This document shows positions 1 through 11,866 of a stretch of 64,000 nucleotides of DNA, piece after piece (positions within the stretch are counted from its first letter, which is position 1; each line of letters opens with the position of its first letter). The notes below the pieces were generated by a model that saw only the letters and a program-made list of their open reading frames with translations, did not search any database and was not told where the DNA came from. The position numbers and the translations under genes are program-made. This DNA comes from Catonia carolina (taxonomy: Eukaryota; Arthropoda; Insecta; Hemiptera; Achilidae), in the NCBI GenBank assembly GCA_035578175.1, contig JAQMRL010000006.1, positions 58,259,001-58,323,000 on the forward strand, written 5' to 3'.

Positions 1-460
1 TCCCGGTAGTTGGTGTAATCTTAAAATAGATGCAGGTCTATAAAAGTGTTTTGATATATGTTTCTAGGGGATATATTTTAAGTAAATTTTAAAAATTTCG
101 TATTTGGGAATAGTTAGTAAAACGAAGGACTACTGAACTACGAACGCTGCTTTGAGGGGTATTCCTTACAAAGTTAGAAGCAAATGTATCTAAAATTATT
201 AAAAATTTAATAATTAAATTTTTAAAAATTATTAAGTTTTAAAAATTAATTAATTAATTTTTTAAATTATTTTGAAATATTTATAAGAAAGATAAAATAC
301 TATAAAATGTCAAAAACGTGATAGGGTAGATTTAGTTTAGTTTTAAATAGGAGATAAAAGTGCCATAGCGATGTCTAAAAACATTAAAAAATATAAAGTT
401 ACTCTTTCTTTTGTATCACATTATCAATAAAATCTATTTACCAAATTAAATTTTATGAAT
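1..460. other. AT-rich intergenic DNA
   Basis: This stretch is AT-rich with runs of A and T and short TTAATTAATT motifs near 240-260. No ORF, repeat unit or transposon signature was recognised. Confidence 0.6.
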
Positions 461-464
461 TTCT

Positions 465-1410
465 GCGTGGTGCTGGGTCTTCATATTTTATGAACACAAA
501 TTTTCAACCAATCTAAGTACAAAATTGCTTTTGAGTACTGTTGCCTAAAGCTAAACAGTCGGGAATTTTATTTTTTAACATATTTCTCACCATCCATGTT
601 TAAAATTCTTTTGAATGCTGTTTCCTGAAGACATACAGTCGGCAATTTAGGTTTTTTACACATTTTAAACCAATCTATGTATAAAATTACAATCATGTTC
701 TGAATTTCTATGTGCAGTGGCCAGAAGCCAAATGATCGGGAAATTTGTTTTCTAATAAATTTTCAACATAAATCTATGTTCAAGATTGCATTCCAATGCT
801 GTTGCCAGATACCAAATGGTCGCGAATGTTTACTAAGACAATTCCAACCAATCTATGTTCAAAATTGCATTAAAATGATGTTGCCAGAAGCCAAACAGTC
901 GGGAATTTTGTTTTCTCACACAATTCCAAGCAATCTATGTTCAAAATTAAATTAGAATGCTGTTGCTAGAAGCAACAGTCGGGAATATTGTTTTCTAATA
1001 CAATTCCAACCAATCTAGGTTCAAAATTGCATTAGAATGCTGTTGCCAGAAGGTCGGGAATTTTGTTTTTTAACACAATTCTAACCAATCTATGTTCAAC
1101 TGCATTAGAATGCTGTTGCCAGGAGCCAAATGGTCTGAAATTTTGTTTTTTAATACAGTTCCAAACAATCTATGTTCAATTGCATTTTAATGCTGTTGCC
1201 AGAAGCCAAATGGTCGGGAACTCTGTTTTCTCACACATTTCCAACCAATCAATGTTGAAATCGCATTTGAATGCCATTACCTGATGTCAAACAGTCGGGA
1301 ATTTTCTTTTCTAATACATTCTCAATCTATCTAAATATAAAATAACATTTACTGAATTTTTGAGTGCTGTTGCCTGAAGTCAAATCGTCGAGAATTCTGT
1401 TCTCTTGCTG
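465..1410. repeat. Minisatellite, about 80-bp unit, 11 diverged copies
   Basis: A recurring block (TGCTGTTGCCAGAAGCCAAA, then a GTCGGGAATTTTG-like segment, then CCAACCAATCTATGTTC) repeats along the whole stretch. The TTGCC anchor occurs near 541, 621, 718, 802, 881, 963, 1043, 1116, 1196, 1277 and 1370, so the spacing is mostly 73-84 bp with two longer intervals of 93-97 bp. Short ORFs at 710-955 and 1063-1284 are read through the repeat and show the repetition in protein, so they are not treated as genes. The outer copies are more diverged than the central ones, as expected for an array homogenised in the middle. Confidence 0.9.
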
Positions 1411-2395
1411 AATAATTGGTATTAGGTGTTTTTAAAATATTGTTTCAGTAATTATAATAACCCAGGTAGAAGACTAATCCGGTAAAATGTTGTTTCATTT
1501 AAATCTGTAATATATAATTATGGAATTATTTATATTGCAATATTTTTAATGGAATAAACTCGGTTGATAAAGATATTAACATCTTAATGATAGTTATTTA
1601 TATTATAAGATTACATGATTAAATCTAATATTAAGTTGTATAACTCTAGTGAATATTGTCATGCTTCGAGACGTCATGCAATCTTGTAGTATATATAGTT
1701 ATCCGGTAAAGTTATTAACGATGTTAAGTATACTTATATGAACAGAAGGGTTAGTGATGATAATTTACATGATATAACAAGGTCCTTCTCCGTAACTAGA
1801 GCGAGAGAGATGAATAGATTAGAAGGGGTAAGGTTAAAGAGAGATAGAGTGATGCCACAAGTACAGACTGTTAACACAACTACTCCGTTAACGATGACGA
1901 TGACATAATACGAGTATTATCAAAGGGGTATAATATTGTATCTCGACTCAAAGGACTGCTGACCTCTCTGCTACCCGGTCTTCTGTGTATGTATATCGCG
2001 ACCTTATTGGATCTCCCCCTTTAAACAACATACTGTACCGACCCCGGTGTACTCCTTCTACAAACGTCAAGTGCCACGCAAAGGGGTTGTGTTTCTGATG
2101 TATAAACTCTTGGGAAGGTTAAGATGCAAATGGAACGACTGGTGAATTCATTATTTTGTTACGTGGTTCTATTTGCATGTGTGCTTGAGCACACTCATTC
2201 ATAATATGCTCGTATTATTTTAAAACATTAATTTCAGTACTTAAGAAAACCGGTTCACAAAAAATACACAAAATATAAAATTTTCGGTTTTAAATTTTAA
2301 GAATTGGAATATGTAGCTAGGAGATATTGAAAATTACAATGGGTACTAGTTGCTGAAATGCATTTTGCAAGGAAATATACAACATTCAGTAGCGG
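1411..2395. other. Intergenic DNA, nothing recognised
   Basis: The segment is AT-rich. A patch at about 1770-2110 is somewhat richer in G+C but has no long ORF and no recognisable transposon motif. Confidence 0.5.
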
Positions 2396-2897
2396 ATCGG
2401 CACCAGAAGAAGAAGAAAAAAAAGAATAAGGTGGAGGAGGAGGAGGAGGAGAAAAAGAAGGAGAAGAAAAAGGAGAAGAAGAAGGAGAAAGAGAAGGAGA
2501 AGGAGATGGTGATGGAGAAGAGGAGAAGGAGAAGAAGAAGAAGAAGAAGAAGAAGAAGAAGAAGAATAAGAAGAGGAGGAGGAGATAAAGAAAGATTAGA
2601 GGAGAAGGAGAAGAAGAGAAGGAGGAAAATAATAAGAAGAAGAATAAAAAGAAGAGGAGGAGGACAAGAAGAGAAGAAGGGGAAGAAGAAAAAGAAGAAG
2701 AATAAAAAGAAGAGGAGGAGGACAAGAAGAAAAGAAGGGGAAGAAGAAAAAGAAGAAGAGTAGGAGGAGGAGGAGAGGAGGAGGTGGAGGAAGAGAAGGA
2801 GAAGAGGAGAAGAAGAGGAGAATAATAATAATAACAAAAAGAAGAAGAAGAGGAGGAGGAGGAGGAGGAAAATAAGAAGAAAATAAAGAAGAAGGTT
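2396..2897. repeat. Polypurine tract, (GAA/GGA)n, about 500 bp
   Basis: The + strand is almost entirely A and G for about 500 bases, in GAA, GGA and GAAA steps. Uniform GAA runs occur near 2530-2570 and GGA runs near 2430-2450 and 2765-2790. Long overlapping ORFs on both strands (Lys/Arg/Glu-rich on +, Ser/Phe/Leu-rich on -) are by-products of the repeat. Such mirror-rich homopurine DNA can form triplex structures, which is known for this sequence class and not shown here. Confidence 0.95.
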
Positions 2898-4200
2898 AAC
2901 TGACAACCACACTACAATACAGTGTGAAATCCTTCTTTAAAAAGGTGGATCGCAGAGAGTAGAGAGAATGATGACGTGAGAATACGGCCATAGAATAAGA
3001 AAACCAATGAATAGATTCGCCAGAAAACAAGAGTGAGATACATATTAGACCAAATGTAATCAAATATAAATCGATGTAGGACGGCCATGTTATTGTAACC
3101 TAAAACGATACATGATCTTCGGAAGTGCAATGACTAGAATAACAGGGGAGACACCCAAGATGACCTATACGAGATGGAATGTGCAATCCAGAAATTATCA
3201 CCAACTCAATGGATGAGCCAAATTAACATTAACATTAAATGTAGACACATTGTAAAGCGTACATCTAAAGATAGAGTAAGTTTCATTGGAAAGAAAAATA
3301 CTCTATAAAACATTGCACTGTTTGTTTCTACCAGTAAAAAATGTCAGATTTTCTTTATATTTTCATTATTCATCGTAAACAGCACGTCTCCTTTAACATG
3401 ATTAAACTTTTCATCTGGAAAGATAAAATACATGTGTCCAAGTCCTTCACTTTTATATATTAGGCCGTTATAAGAAAAATATCTTTTTATATTACTCCAT
3501 ATATAATCTTGTAACTTAATAAGAGACGCCTTCAAACGACATTGCTGTCATCTACCTGTTTTCTTTAAAAGTTCACTTAAAATGATGGCATCAGTATTTT
3601 TATCTTTTATCCTACTCTCCCTATCTTTTGTTTATTCGGGTTTTTCTCCAACAATTTCATTCAATTTTTCCAGCCCTCTTCTCTCTTATTTTTATAGGGT
3701 TATGTAAACTGTTTTTCCTTGTCTCGGTGAATTTTATTAAGCAATTTTGTTGTTACAGAACATTCTAACCGTAGGTTACACAACCATTATAATGATTATA
3801 CTTTCAGTTTATGAATAAATAATATGATTATATACAATACTGTTATATTAATTTAAAAAATAATACAATATATTGATAAAATAAATTCATATTAAAAATA
3901 CCTTTGGCAAAACCTTTCTGCGTAAGTGAATCTGATTGGACTGTTATAGTACACTAGATCTTAAAAATCGTTTCAAGAGTTCAAGACGTGAAATTTTCTA
4001 CAGATTTTAAAAATTAACATTGCAAAATTAAGTAATGTCTCAAAATATGTACGAAAAAATACAGTTTTTTCAATAACTTTTCATTATTTTTGGAGGAGAT
4101 TTTATATTAGAAAGACATAATTATTTTGTTGAGATCATATTTTACAAAGGAGTTTCTTTTCCTTATGACCAAACATCGACGCAATATTCCCACAAATTAA
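2898..4200. other. Intergenic DNA, nothing recognised
   Basis: This is AT-rich DNA. The two short minus-strand ORFs (2912-3130, 3344-3535) show no family resemblance or coding bias that I can see. Confidence 0.5.
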
Positions 4201-4204
4201 CTGT

Positions 4205-4312
4205 TTTTATATAATGTTAATAATTAATTAACATTATATAATTTTAATTAATTAATTAATTAATTAATAATGTTAATTATTAATTAACATTATATAGTTA
4301 ATTATTATAAAA
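4205..4312. repeat. TTAATTAA-rich palindromic AT tract
   Basis: Two imperfect palindromes built around TATAATGTTAAT...ATTAACATTATA flank a run of TTAA/ATTA units. Nearly the whole stretch can fold on itself. It has the look of a simple-sequence palindrome rather than a transposon end. Confidence 0.8.
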
Positions 4313-4399
4313 ATAATTATTATTTGATTATAATTATTAATAGACCTATTATTACAACTATTCCAACATTACAACACTTGATTTTTTCGGAAATCACAT

Positions 4400-4950
4400 A
4401 CGGCACCTTTAGCCTCAGGAGAATCAATGTTGAACACAAATCTCAAAATTAGAAAGTACCTGAACAAGAGATGTTTCTCTGACGGGATCTGGAAACCCGA
4501 CTCGAGCGAAGAAATCTACAGAATTTCAGAACCTTTAGCAGACCAGATGAAGAAAAAACAATTCATTTCTTTGGACATCCCGTGAGGATTGACTCCACCG
4601 GGATCTCCACACAAATCATCAACTTTTTCTAAACAGAAAATCTCACTCTCACTGAATCCAAGAAATTGAACAGGACATGAAACAAATCGAATCTCACTTG
4701 AAGACATGAAAATAAAATCTGGAAATTACCATAAACTGAACAACATAAGACTTGAACAGAATGAGACCGACTAAACGACAAAAAAATCGTTGTTGTTCCG
4801 ACCAATAACGCCAGAAGATATCAGAAAGGTTGAAGGAATACTGGAGAAGAATCAAGGAAAGAAACATTAGGAAAAGTACTACAACACAACAAAAAACAAA
4901 ATAAGAGGTTTTCTCATTAATGAACTTACGTAGTCCTATGTGGCTTTAAA
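4400..4950 (+). pseudogene. Non-LTR retrotransposon, decayed ORF2 C-terminus and 3' end
   Basis: Read on the + strand with frameshifts, the region has a segment like IHFFGHPVRIDSTG, close to the FFGHL-R-M-DRLT segment that follows the RT domain in many insect LINEs. It ends with ATGAACTTACGTAGTCCTA near 4919, which resembles the end of the related copy at 10,670-11,010. Many stops are present and the 5' part is missing, as usual for truncated LINE inserts. The clade is not assigned. Confidence rests on the short conserved segment and the second similar copy. Confidence 0.5.
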
Positions 4951-5154
4951 AAAAAGACTCACTATCTCAAAAACCATTGGAGGTATCAAACTGAAATTTT
5001 GGAAGCGAAATATGTACACCCATTTTGAATTACTCTTCTAAAATAAATAAAAATGTTTAAAAATTAACATGGATTTTCAACATACCTATTCATGTTTTAG
5101 CAAACATTTTTTCAAATTTTTCATTGTTTTTTATAACAACTCAAACATTACCTT

Positions 5155-5655
5155 ATTTTGTCATCAGTCTCTCGACTGGTTTGATGCAGTTCTCCAAGCT
5201 GCTCTATCTTGCGCAAGTCGCTTCATATACATACCTGTAACACCTATATCTTTTGTAATTTGGTTTATATGTTCTAACCTTTTCAACCCCCTACAATTCA
5301 CTCCCTCAGTATTACTCTCCATTATTGATAGACCAATACCTGGATATCTTAAGATATACGCCACTAGCGTATCCCTTCTTCTGGTAAGATGCTTCTTTAA
5401 CTTTTCTTTTCATCCACTTGTCTAAGAACCTCTAAATTACTTATCTTGTCCACCCACCTAATCTTTAACATTTTTCTATAACACCACATTTCAAAAGCTT
5501 CTATCCCCTCTTGCTTTCTACAGCCCCTATCACCCACGTTTCATTCTCGTATAATGCTACATTCCAAACATAGTGTTTTAAGAATTTTTTTATAATCTGT
5601 AAGTCAATGTTTGTAGTCAGTAAGCTGTTTTTCATTTCAAAGTCTTTTCTAGCTT
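5155..5655 (-). pseudogene. Non-LTR retrotransposon, ORF2 C-terminal fragment
   Basis: Translated on the minus strand, the region gives a C-terminal LINE tail ending in MKRLAQDRAAWRTASNQSRD, a characteristic last segment of a widespread insect LINE family. Upstream the frame breaks several times but still shows remnants of the usual cysteine/tryptophan-rich linker. A second copy of the same 3' region lies at 38,744-39,476, also on the minus strand. The copy lacks its RT and endonuclease parts and is dead. Confidence 0.8.
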
Positions 5656-8088
5656 GATAAATATGAAAAATTTACCACTGCACTTAAAAAAATAATATAA
5701 ATCTTATTATTAATAATAATAAAATAGTATTATGTAGCAGGCTTTTGATACATAGGTTTGCATAGTTTTATTTGGTTACATGAAAATGAATTTCAAGAAA
5801 ACGGGCCGTACGTAGGTTTCATTTTCATGTGTGTCTATATAATATTGTATCATTGCTCAGCGATTTTCTGGAAATGGTCGAGAGAATAAATTATTGTTTG
5901 AATAATTTAGGTATTGCGTGAAATGGTGTGTAATGAACAAGGATAATGTATTGCAATGAATGAAGTGAGTTGAATAAGAATTCTCAAAAATAGAAATAAA
6001 TAGAACCGTTTGTTTTTATTTTGATTCCTTCTACTACGTTCTAGTAAAAGGTGAAATTGTTAGAAGACTCTCGATTGTTCGGTAAACTATCAGACCACAG
6101 GTACAAAAATAGTTAGCGCCTTTGTAGTCAGTCAGTCAGTAATTGTATTGTGAATGGAAAGATGTTGTGAGCCGTTCAAAATAGTGTCGTTACGAGACCG
6201 GTTCAGAATTACGTTAATAGTGCGTTACGTACGGGTGTAAGTAGTTGTGGACATGTGAACCATTACTTTGATTGTTGTAACTAATAGTCAAATTTAATTT
6301 AAGCTTTGCGTTTTTGTAATTTAATTTAAATAACTAATGTCTAATTTGATATAAATAATTAGTTATGTCAATAAATAAATTGTTATAAGTTTAAAGAAAA
6401 TCTGTTTATTATTTTTTAATTATACCAAAATTCCAAACGAACCTAGGGTTAGGTATTACAATATACATATACGTATGTGAATAGGTTACAGGCCCCTTAA
6501 AAAATTCTTTATACAACGTTTTAATTGTTTGTATACTTTGGAAATAAGAATAGGCCTACCAATATTCATACAATTAGGCCTACATAGGATTTTGGTAATC
6601 CTAATAAGGAAAGATGTTATACCTCTATGTTTTCCTTACTGTTTCACCCCTCCCCAATTTTCTCTATTCTCTTCTGCCTTCCAGAATAAGATGTACGAGG
6701 AATTGCTAATGAGATGAGATCAACCAAGATCTGCCAACTGATCCGTGAGATCAACTGCTCTTCTCACAACATACTACAACAGAATACACATCTCTTGGTG
6801 AAGGTCCATATTGTGAAATTCCCACGTAATTCAACGATCTGGAAATCTTCAAGACGGCCAAAACTCCCCCAACAGCTTCTCTAACCGTTACTCCCTAACT
6901 CTCTATAAACATCTTTTTCGCCTTCTCTTCAGCTACACTCTCTGATCCTTTCTCTATGATACCTTAACAGATATGGTTAGCTATTTACGTTGCTCAACTT
7001 TAAAATACCTTAGAGCAATACTCAGTTTTCCTTTAAATAATAAAACCTGAAATTGATTATTCTATCTTACCATATTTGTAAAAACTGTTAAATAACCTTT
7101 AGTTTTATTGCATATTTCTAGAGTTTTTGTGACTGAATAATCTATAAACAGGATGTCTTTTTAAGGTGCATTCATTGTGATCTCAAAAACAATAAAATTT
7201 TGAATGGTAATTATGCTTTTTCCTCCTACATTAAAAATTGAAGTTTTTAAACACCAGCTATTATAAGTGGTGAAAAATTTATACAACCATTTAACTACCT
7301 AACTCTTACTTTTCAGTTCAATTAATCTTACAAATATTCATCCATCCAAAAAAACCATTTAGATGTGTTACATCTTTATTAAATTTACTCATTATCTAAT
7401 TAATGAAAAAATTACTTCATTTTCCAACTTTATCATACAGTTTACAACTTCTGAATTTAAGAAGTTATCTTTTGAGACCTATAATAACCAGAAATCATAC
7501 CGAAGAGATTCTACAGAATGTTGTCCTCTATAAGATCACAAATAAACTAAAACATATTTGACATATTTACTAAAAGTTTCTAAACTGTTCTTAAAGTGGC
7601 AGTTTGAAAAAGGGAAAACCACCAACTTTAAAACTTGTACAGCGTCTGTCAACGTTTTCAAAATTTCACGAATAAGTTTAAGGACACCGCTATATTTCAC
7701 ATTATTGGGTTTTGTCCTTATACATTTGCTAAGTATACAATGTAAAACATTAGCCAAATAGCTCTTAAAATTCGTAGTATTTCAGCACACATTCGACTTC
7801 TTTATCTTTTATAGAACTAATTTTATTATCTTTTCTGTTTAAAAAAAAAATGGTCAAATGTAGGCCAAATTTTAATTCAAAAGAATTATGACTTTCGAAT
7901 GGCTACACTCAGACTAATGAATTTTGATATGTGTATAGGCTTGCAGAAAAGGCACTTTGGGCCAGTCACATTTTTTAAAAGAAACACATATGATCTTGGT
8001 CACGCGGTTGAATACATCGTTTTTTAACTCTTTTTGCAGATAAAAACACCTTTTTTCTAATTTTGCTCGTGTTCAAAATTGCCGCCGT
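5656..8088. other. Intergenic DNA, nothing recognised
   Basis: AT-rich sequence without an ORF or repeat that I can assign. Overlapping short ORFs on opposite strands at 7536-7761 look like chance. Confidence 0.5.
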
Positions 8089-8511
8089 ATCGTACCATGT
8101 CAGTTTAATTCTGATATTCATAGAGAAACGTTCATCTTTTCTTTGTCATTTCAAATTTTTGTTGTTTTCATTTCAAGTTTTTTTATGTTTATTTCAAGAC
8201 TTTTAAGTTCATCTTCATCAAGGTGAAGATGATGATATGCTAGCTTTGCATTAGGCCGCGGCCCTAACAGCGAACCACACCACGCATCGCCCTCGACCCT
8301 CGACTATCGCCCCTGGCACCTAGGGCGATAATAATAATTAATAAATACAAAGCTAGCATATCCTCATCTTTACCTTGATGAAGACGAACTTAAAAAGTCT
8401 TGAAGTAGACATGAAAAAAACTGAAAATGAAAAGAACAGAAATTTGAAATGACAAAGAAAAGATGAACGGTCTTCTATGAAATGTTAGAATCAATCTAAC
8501 ATGGTACGATA
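8089..8511. repeat. Large inverted repeat (foldback) with GC-rich loop
   Basis: The left arm (about 8089-8252, from TATCGTACCATGT to TATGCTAGCTTTGCATT) and the right arm (about 8344-8511, from AATACAAAGCTAGCATA to ACATGGTACGATA) are reverse complements along nearly their whole length of about 165 bases, with scattered mismatches and small indels. The 90-base loop is strikingly GC-rich compared with its surroundings and contains its own small stem (CGCCCC...TAGGGCG). This resembles a foldback or MITE-like element. No transposase is present and no TSD was identified. Confidence 0.85.
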
Positions 8512-8594
8512 GCTAAAGTTTCGTGTGCGGTAACTACTACGTAGGAAATCTACGATATGATAATGATTCGCATAGACTACGACCCGTGTGCGGA

Positions 8595-9035
8595 GTCCCT
8601 AAATGAAACGATTTTTCAAAAAACCTTAAGAGCCGTTTTTGAGAAAACTGAAAAAGTTGAAAATTTCACGAATAAAACTACTAATTCCAGTTGAACTATT
8701 TTTTTGATGAAGATATCCCTTGTAGCACCTAACTTACGTTCTAAGTTTCATCTTTGTACAATATTCCGTTCTTTAGTTTTCACACACTCACAGATAAAGA
8801 CACACACACACTTATATTTATTAATTTATTTCCCATTGCTTACAAGAAAATATCAATACAAAATAAATGTTATTTCTTTAATTATACTTTGATAATCTAA
8901 AAACTATTTAATTTAATTTAATTCGTGGTTAGGAAAATTAATCCACATAAAGACCAATTAGTATAAACGTGTTATTTTGGGTTCAGGGGACTTGAAAAAG
9001 TGTATTTATGGTAAAAATTCGATTATGAAAAATTT
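8595..9035 (-). mobile_element. (GT)n TIR element, internally interrupted fragment
   Basis: This is the minus-strand version of the element described at 17,297-18,260. Recognisable parts are the segment beginning AGAGCCGTTTTTGAGAAAA, the TTGATGAAGAT block, the CATCTTTGTACAATATTCCG block, a short (CA)n run at 8797-8812, and the GGGTTCAGGGG block near 8980. About 150 bp of AT-rich sequence replaces or interrupts the part after the (CA)n run. Both TIRs are missing or degraded. Confidence 0.75.
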
Positions 9036-9039
9036 ATAG

Positions 9040-9550
9040 ATCTGCATCATGTCAGGCAAAAGAAAGCGAAAAATGATCTGGCTAAATTGTTGGATAGGTA
9101 AAGGTAATTGCGTTAAAAAAGGGTGTTTGTGTTGGTAGACGAGGAAGAGAAAGAATAGGACGGTGTAGAAGAAAATAAAAAAGAAGAAGAAGAAGAAACT
9201 GCTGCATAAAGTCATGAGATAGAGGTGATGGTAGCTTCGTTTGATTGAAATCCTTTTTCTCGTTCGTACTTTATCCTTTTTTTCTTTTTCTTTGTTTTAC
9301 ACTTGAACCGACGCAAACAACGTTGAGAAACAGCATTTTGCCGTCGCTACCGCCCTTGTGTAAAGAAAAACCTTTTAAAATAAGTGCAAGCCTGGGTGAC
9401 TGGAAGACTATATGGGCAAGAATAGAACGGGCAGGAAAAACCTATCCCATCATTTTCCTCTGGTTGGGAATTGAAAATGCTAATTTTACAGCACAAGGAC
9501 CACTTCTTATTTTTTCTTATTCTTTTTTTTGCGTCATCACTAATGCTAGT

Positions 9551-9613
<63 letters not shown>

Positions 9614-9660
9614 TTCCTAGAAACAAAACCTACCATTGCAAATGTATTTTAGTGTTTCAT
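9040..9660. repeat. Simple repeats: (GAA)n and (TA)n
   Basis: A GAA-rich stretch lies at about 9175-9198 and a (TA)n run of about 58 bases at 9555-9612. A 135-codon ORF (9245-9652, +) runs across the (TA)n as alternating Ile-Tyr. It starts with a hydrophobic stretch but has no recognisable domain and its end is purely repeat, so I do not call it a gene. Confidence 0.85.
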
Positions 9661-10670
9661 CTTCACTTATTTTACCCTTCCACTTAACATGTTTACTGTA
9701 ATGCGCAAAAATTCATTTCTTTCTAACACTTTTTAAGCGACTTATTTTCATTTCAGTTTTTATTTTCTTTCTTACTTTGTTGATGCGTTTTTATTTACTT
9801 TATACACCTCTATGTAACTGTAACTCTTAAAGGGTGTTATTTTACTACTTTTTAAAGAATTTGTTTCATCTAAATTTCTTTAGATTACTGCAATAAAACA
9901 AAAACACATAATTTTAATGCTCTACAAAATCTTATTAAGGGGGACTTTATCTTAAAAATTAATTTAATTTTCGAAAAATAAAATTATTCTAAAAAAATGT
10001 ATATATATTTAATAAATAACATTTTATCTTATATTAATAAATAAATGAATATAAAAAAATGTGTTAGAAAAACCAACAACTCCTTTGTAAAAATTTCGAA
10101 TTTTAAACTTCAATATCTCCTTCAAGAATTGAGATTTATAATAATTATTTTTTCAGAAATAATTCCTTTAGACATACTTAATTTATTTCGTTTTTCTGGA
10201 ATAACTCAGAATTATATGCTGTAGGGCTCTTGTATGTAAAAGTAATTTTTAGTTTTAAGTTTTTAAAAAATATTTTGTTTCTTTGTTAATAAAAACATTT
10301 GTTTTTACTGTTCCAGGAATTCCTTTAAAAAGTTAGACTCTAAAGAGGAGTAATGCAATCATAAATAAAAATTCTCTGGAATAATTAGTCTTATAATTAT
10401 AACTACACAATTTTTATTTAACTATAATAGTTTTCACCAATTTTAATATGAAATATTGATCATTAAAATCACAATGAAATTTTAATAAACTATCTTTCTT
10501 TTTTAAAAAAAATATGATTATTTGCTATTTAGCCTTTTGAAATAGATCTTAAACCAACAACGAAAAAATAAGTTAACAATGTACATGTGTAAAACTGTAA
10601 AAGGAATTTAATTTTTTGGGCACCTACTTAGAGGAGAAAACACATGACTTGCTCACCAAATAATCAACTT
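9661..10670. other. AT-rich DNA, nothing recognised
   Basis: Long A/T runs, no ORF worth noting and no repeat signature. Confidence 0.55.
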
Positions 10671-11015
10671 TTACTGGTAAAGAACAACAAAACCTAAATG
10701 GATAAAGGAAGTCCAACAAGACATATAAGAATTGAGAATTTCAAGGAAGGATCTGATTAAAAAATGTGAAAGATACGACGAATTAATTAAAACTAATATG
10801 ATAACATTTGAGCCTAAAACTAGAAAGGAATCCAACAGGACGTATTGCGACGAGGACAGGCACTAAAGATCGGAACGCCTAAAAAATATGTGGGCGAGAA
10901 AGGAAAGAAGGAAGAATAAAACAACTTACATGATTCGGGAATAATAAGAACCGATTACAGAATGGAATGGTCCAGAAATTGAACTTAAGTGATCCTATGA
11001 GGTCGTAAAAGCAAA
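10670..11015 (+). pseudogene. Non-LTR retrotransposon, decayed 3' end
   Basis: Reading frames contain scraps such as RLKNMWARKE, matching the basic Arg/Lys/Trp tail (HSERMK-YW-type) that ends ORF2 in the LINE family also seen at 25,676-26,070. The sequence continues into a 3' end (AAGTGATCCTATGAGGTCGTA) like that at 4919. Stops and frameshifts are frequent. Confidence 0.5.
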
Positions 11016-11860
11016 AAAAAGTGTAAAAAGTATGTCAGTAAAGAATGACAAATTTTAATAAAATGTCGATTTATAAATGAATACGGTTTTATCAGTTCGC
11101 ATTAATAAATCCTAAGATTTACCAACGTCTCATGATAAAAGTTTGAAATCTATGCATATAATAAGAGATTTCGGAATTTTACCTCACCGCGATGGTAAAT
11201 GTTACGTTTTACCGGTAAATTCAAGGACTGACCAATCTTCTTACTTTTACAGTAACACATATATGTAAAAGAAATATCTTTTCTTTAGGATATACATCAA
11301 ACATTGATATTAATGAAAATACAGTAAACTGAATAAGATGTGATTATTCTGACAAATAACATTATTAACTGAAACTTAACATACGGTGGTGTTTTTTCTT
11401 TTCAAATAAATAACGCAATTAATAAGATTGTTCTCATCAGATTCTTCGTAAAAGTTTTCAGAGAAAATTCACTTACAAAAGAGAAGACAAAAAAAGATAC
11501 TTAAAGGAATTAAAAAGAAACTGAAGTGAAAAGTTTAACAAGAAGGTGAATTAAAAAAGTACTGCTAAATAAATTGGAATTAAATTAAATGTTATAAAAT
11601 GAAGTAAAAAAAGTAGAAAAGAAAATAACAGAGTTTCTAAGCGAAGGATGAAAAAGTGATGGGGTGTTTTGAATTAAGGAGTGATGGAAAAGATTTCATT
11701 GTGACATGAATATTCATAATTCAAGAAACCCCGAGATGGTTTATTCTTAAGAGATTGAAAGAATGAGATGAACATTTTAAAGGGAGCTGTGACAAAGAGT
11801 AGAAAATGAGAATAGAAAGATCAGCCAGTTCATAGTCCTAAAAGATGACTTCATAAGTTG
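11016..11860. other. AT-rich DNA, nothing recognised
   Basis: No ORF or repeat unit was recognised; locally A-rich (11,460-11,660). Confidence 0.5.
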
Positions 11861-11866
11861 ATTTTT

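Noticed and set aside
710..1284. Two + strand ORFs in the minisatellite
   Set aside because: Their proteins merely repeat the 80-bp unit; there is no start context and no domain.
465..1410. CRISPR array
   Set aside because: Repeats are diverged, contiguous and without unique spacers; the DNA is eukaryotic.
2297..2912. Overlapping ORFs of 142, 188 and 137 codons on both strands
   Set aside because: They are translations of the polypurine repeat (Ser/Phe/Leu or Lys/Arg/Glu runs) and have no other content.
5164..5425. 118-codon + strand ORF
   Set aside because: It is the antisense shadow of the minus-strand LINE C-terminus.
9245..9652. 135-codon ORF with hydrophobic start
   Set aside because: The last third is (Ile-Tyr)n from the (TA)n repeat and the rest has no recognised family or neighbouring exons.
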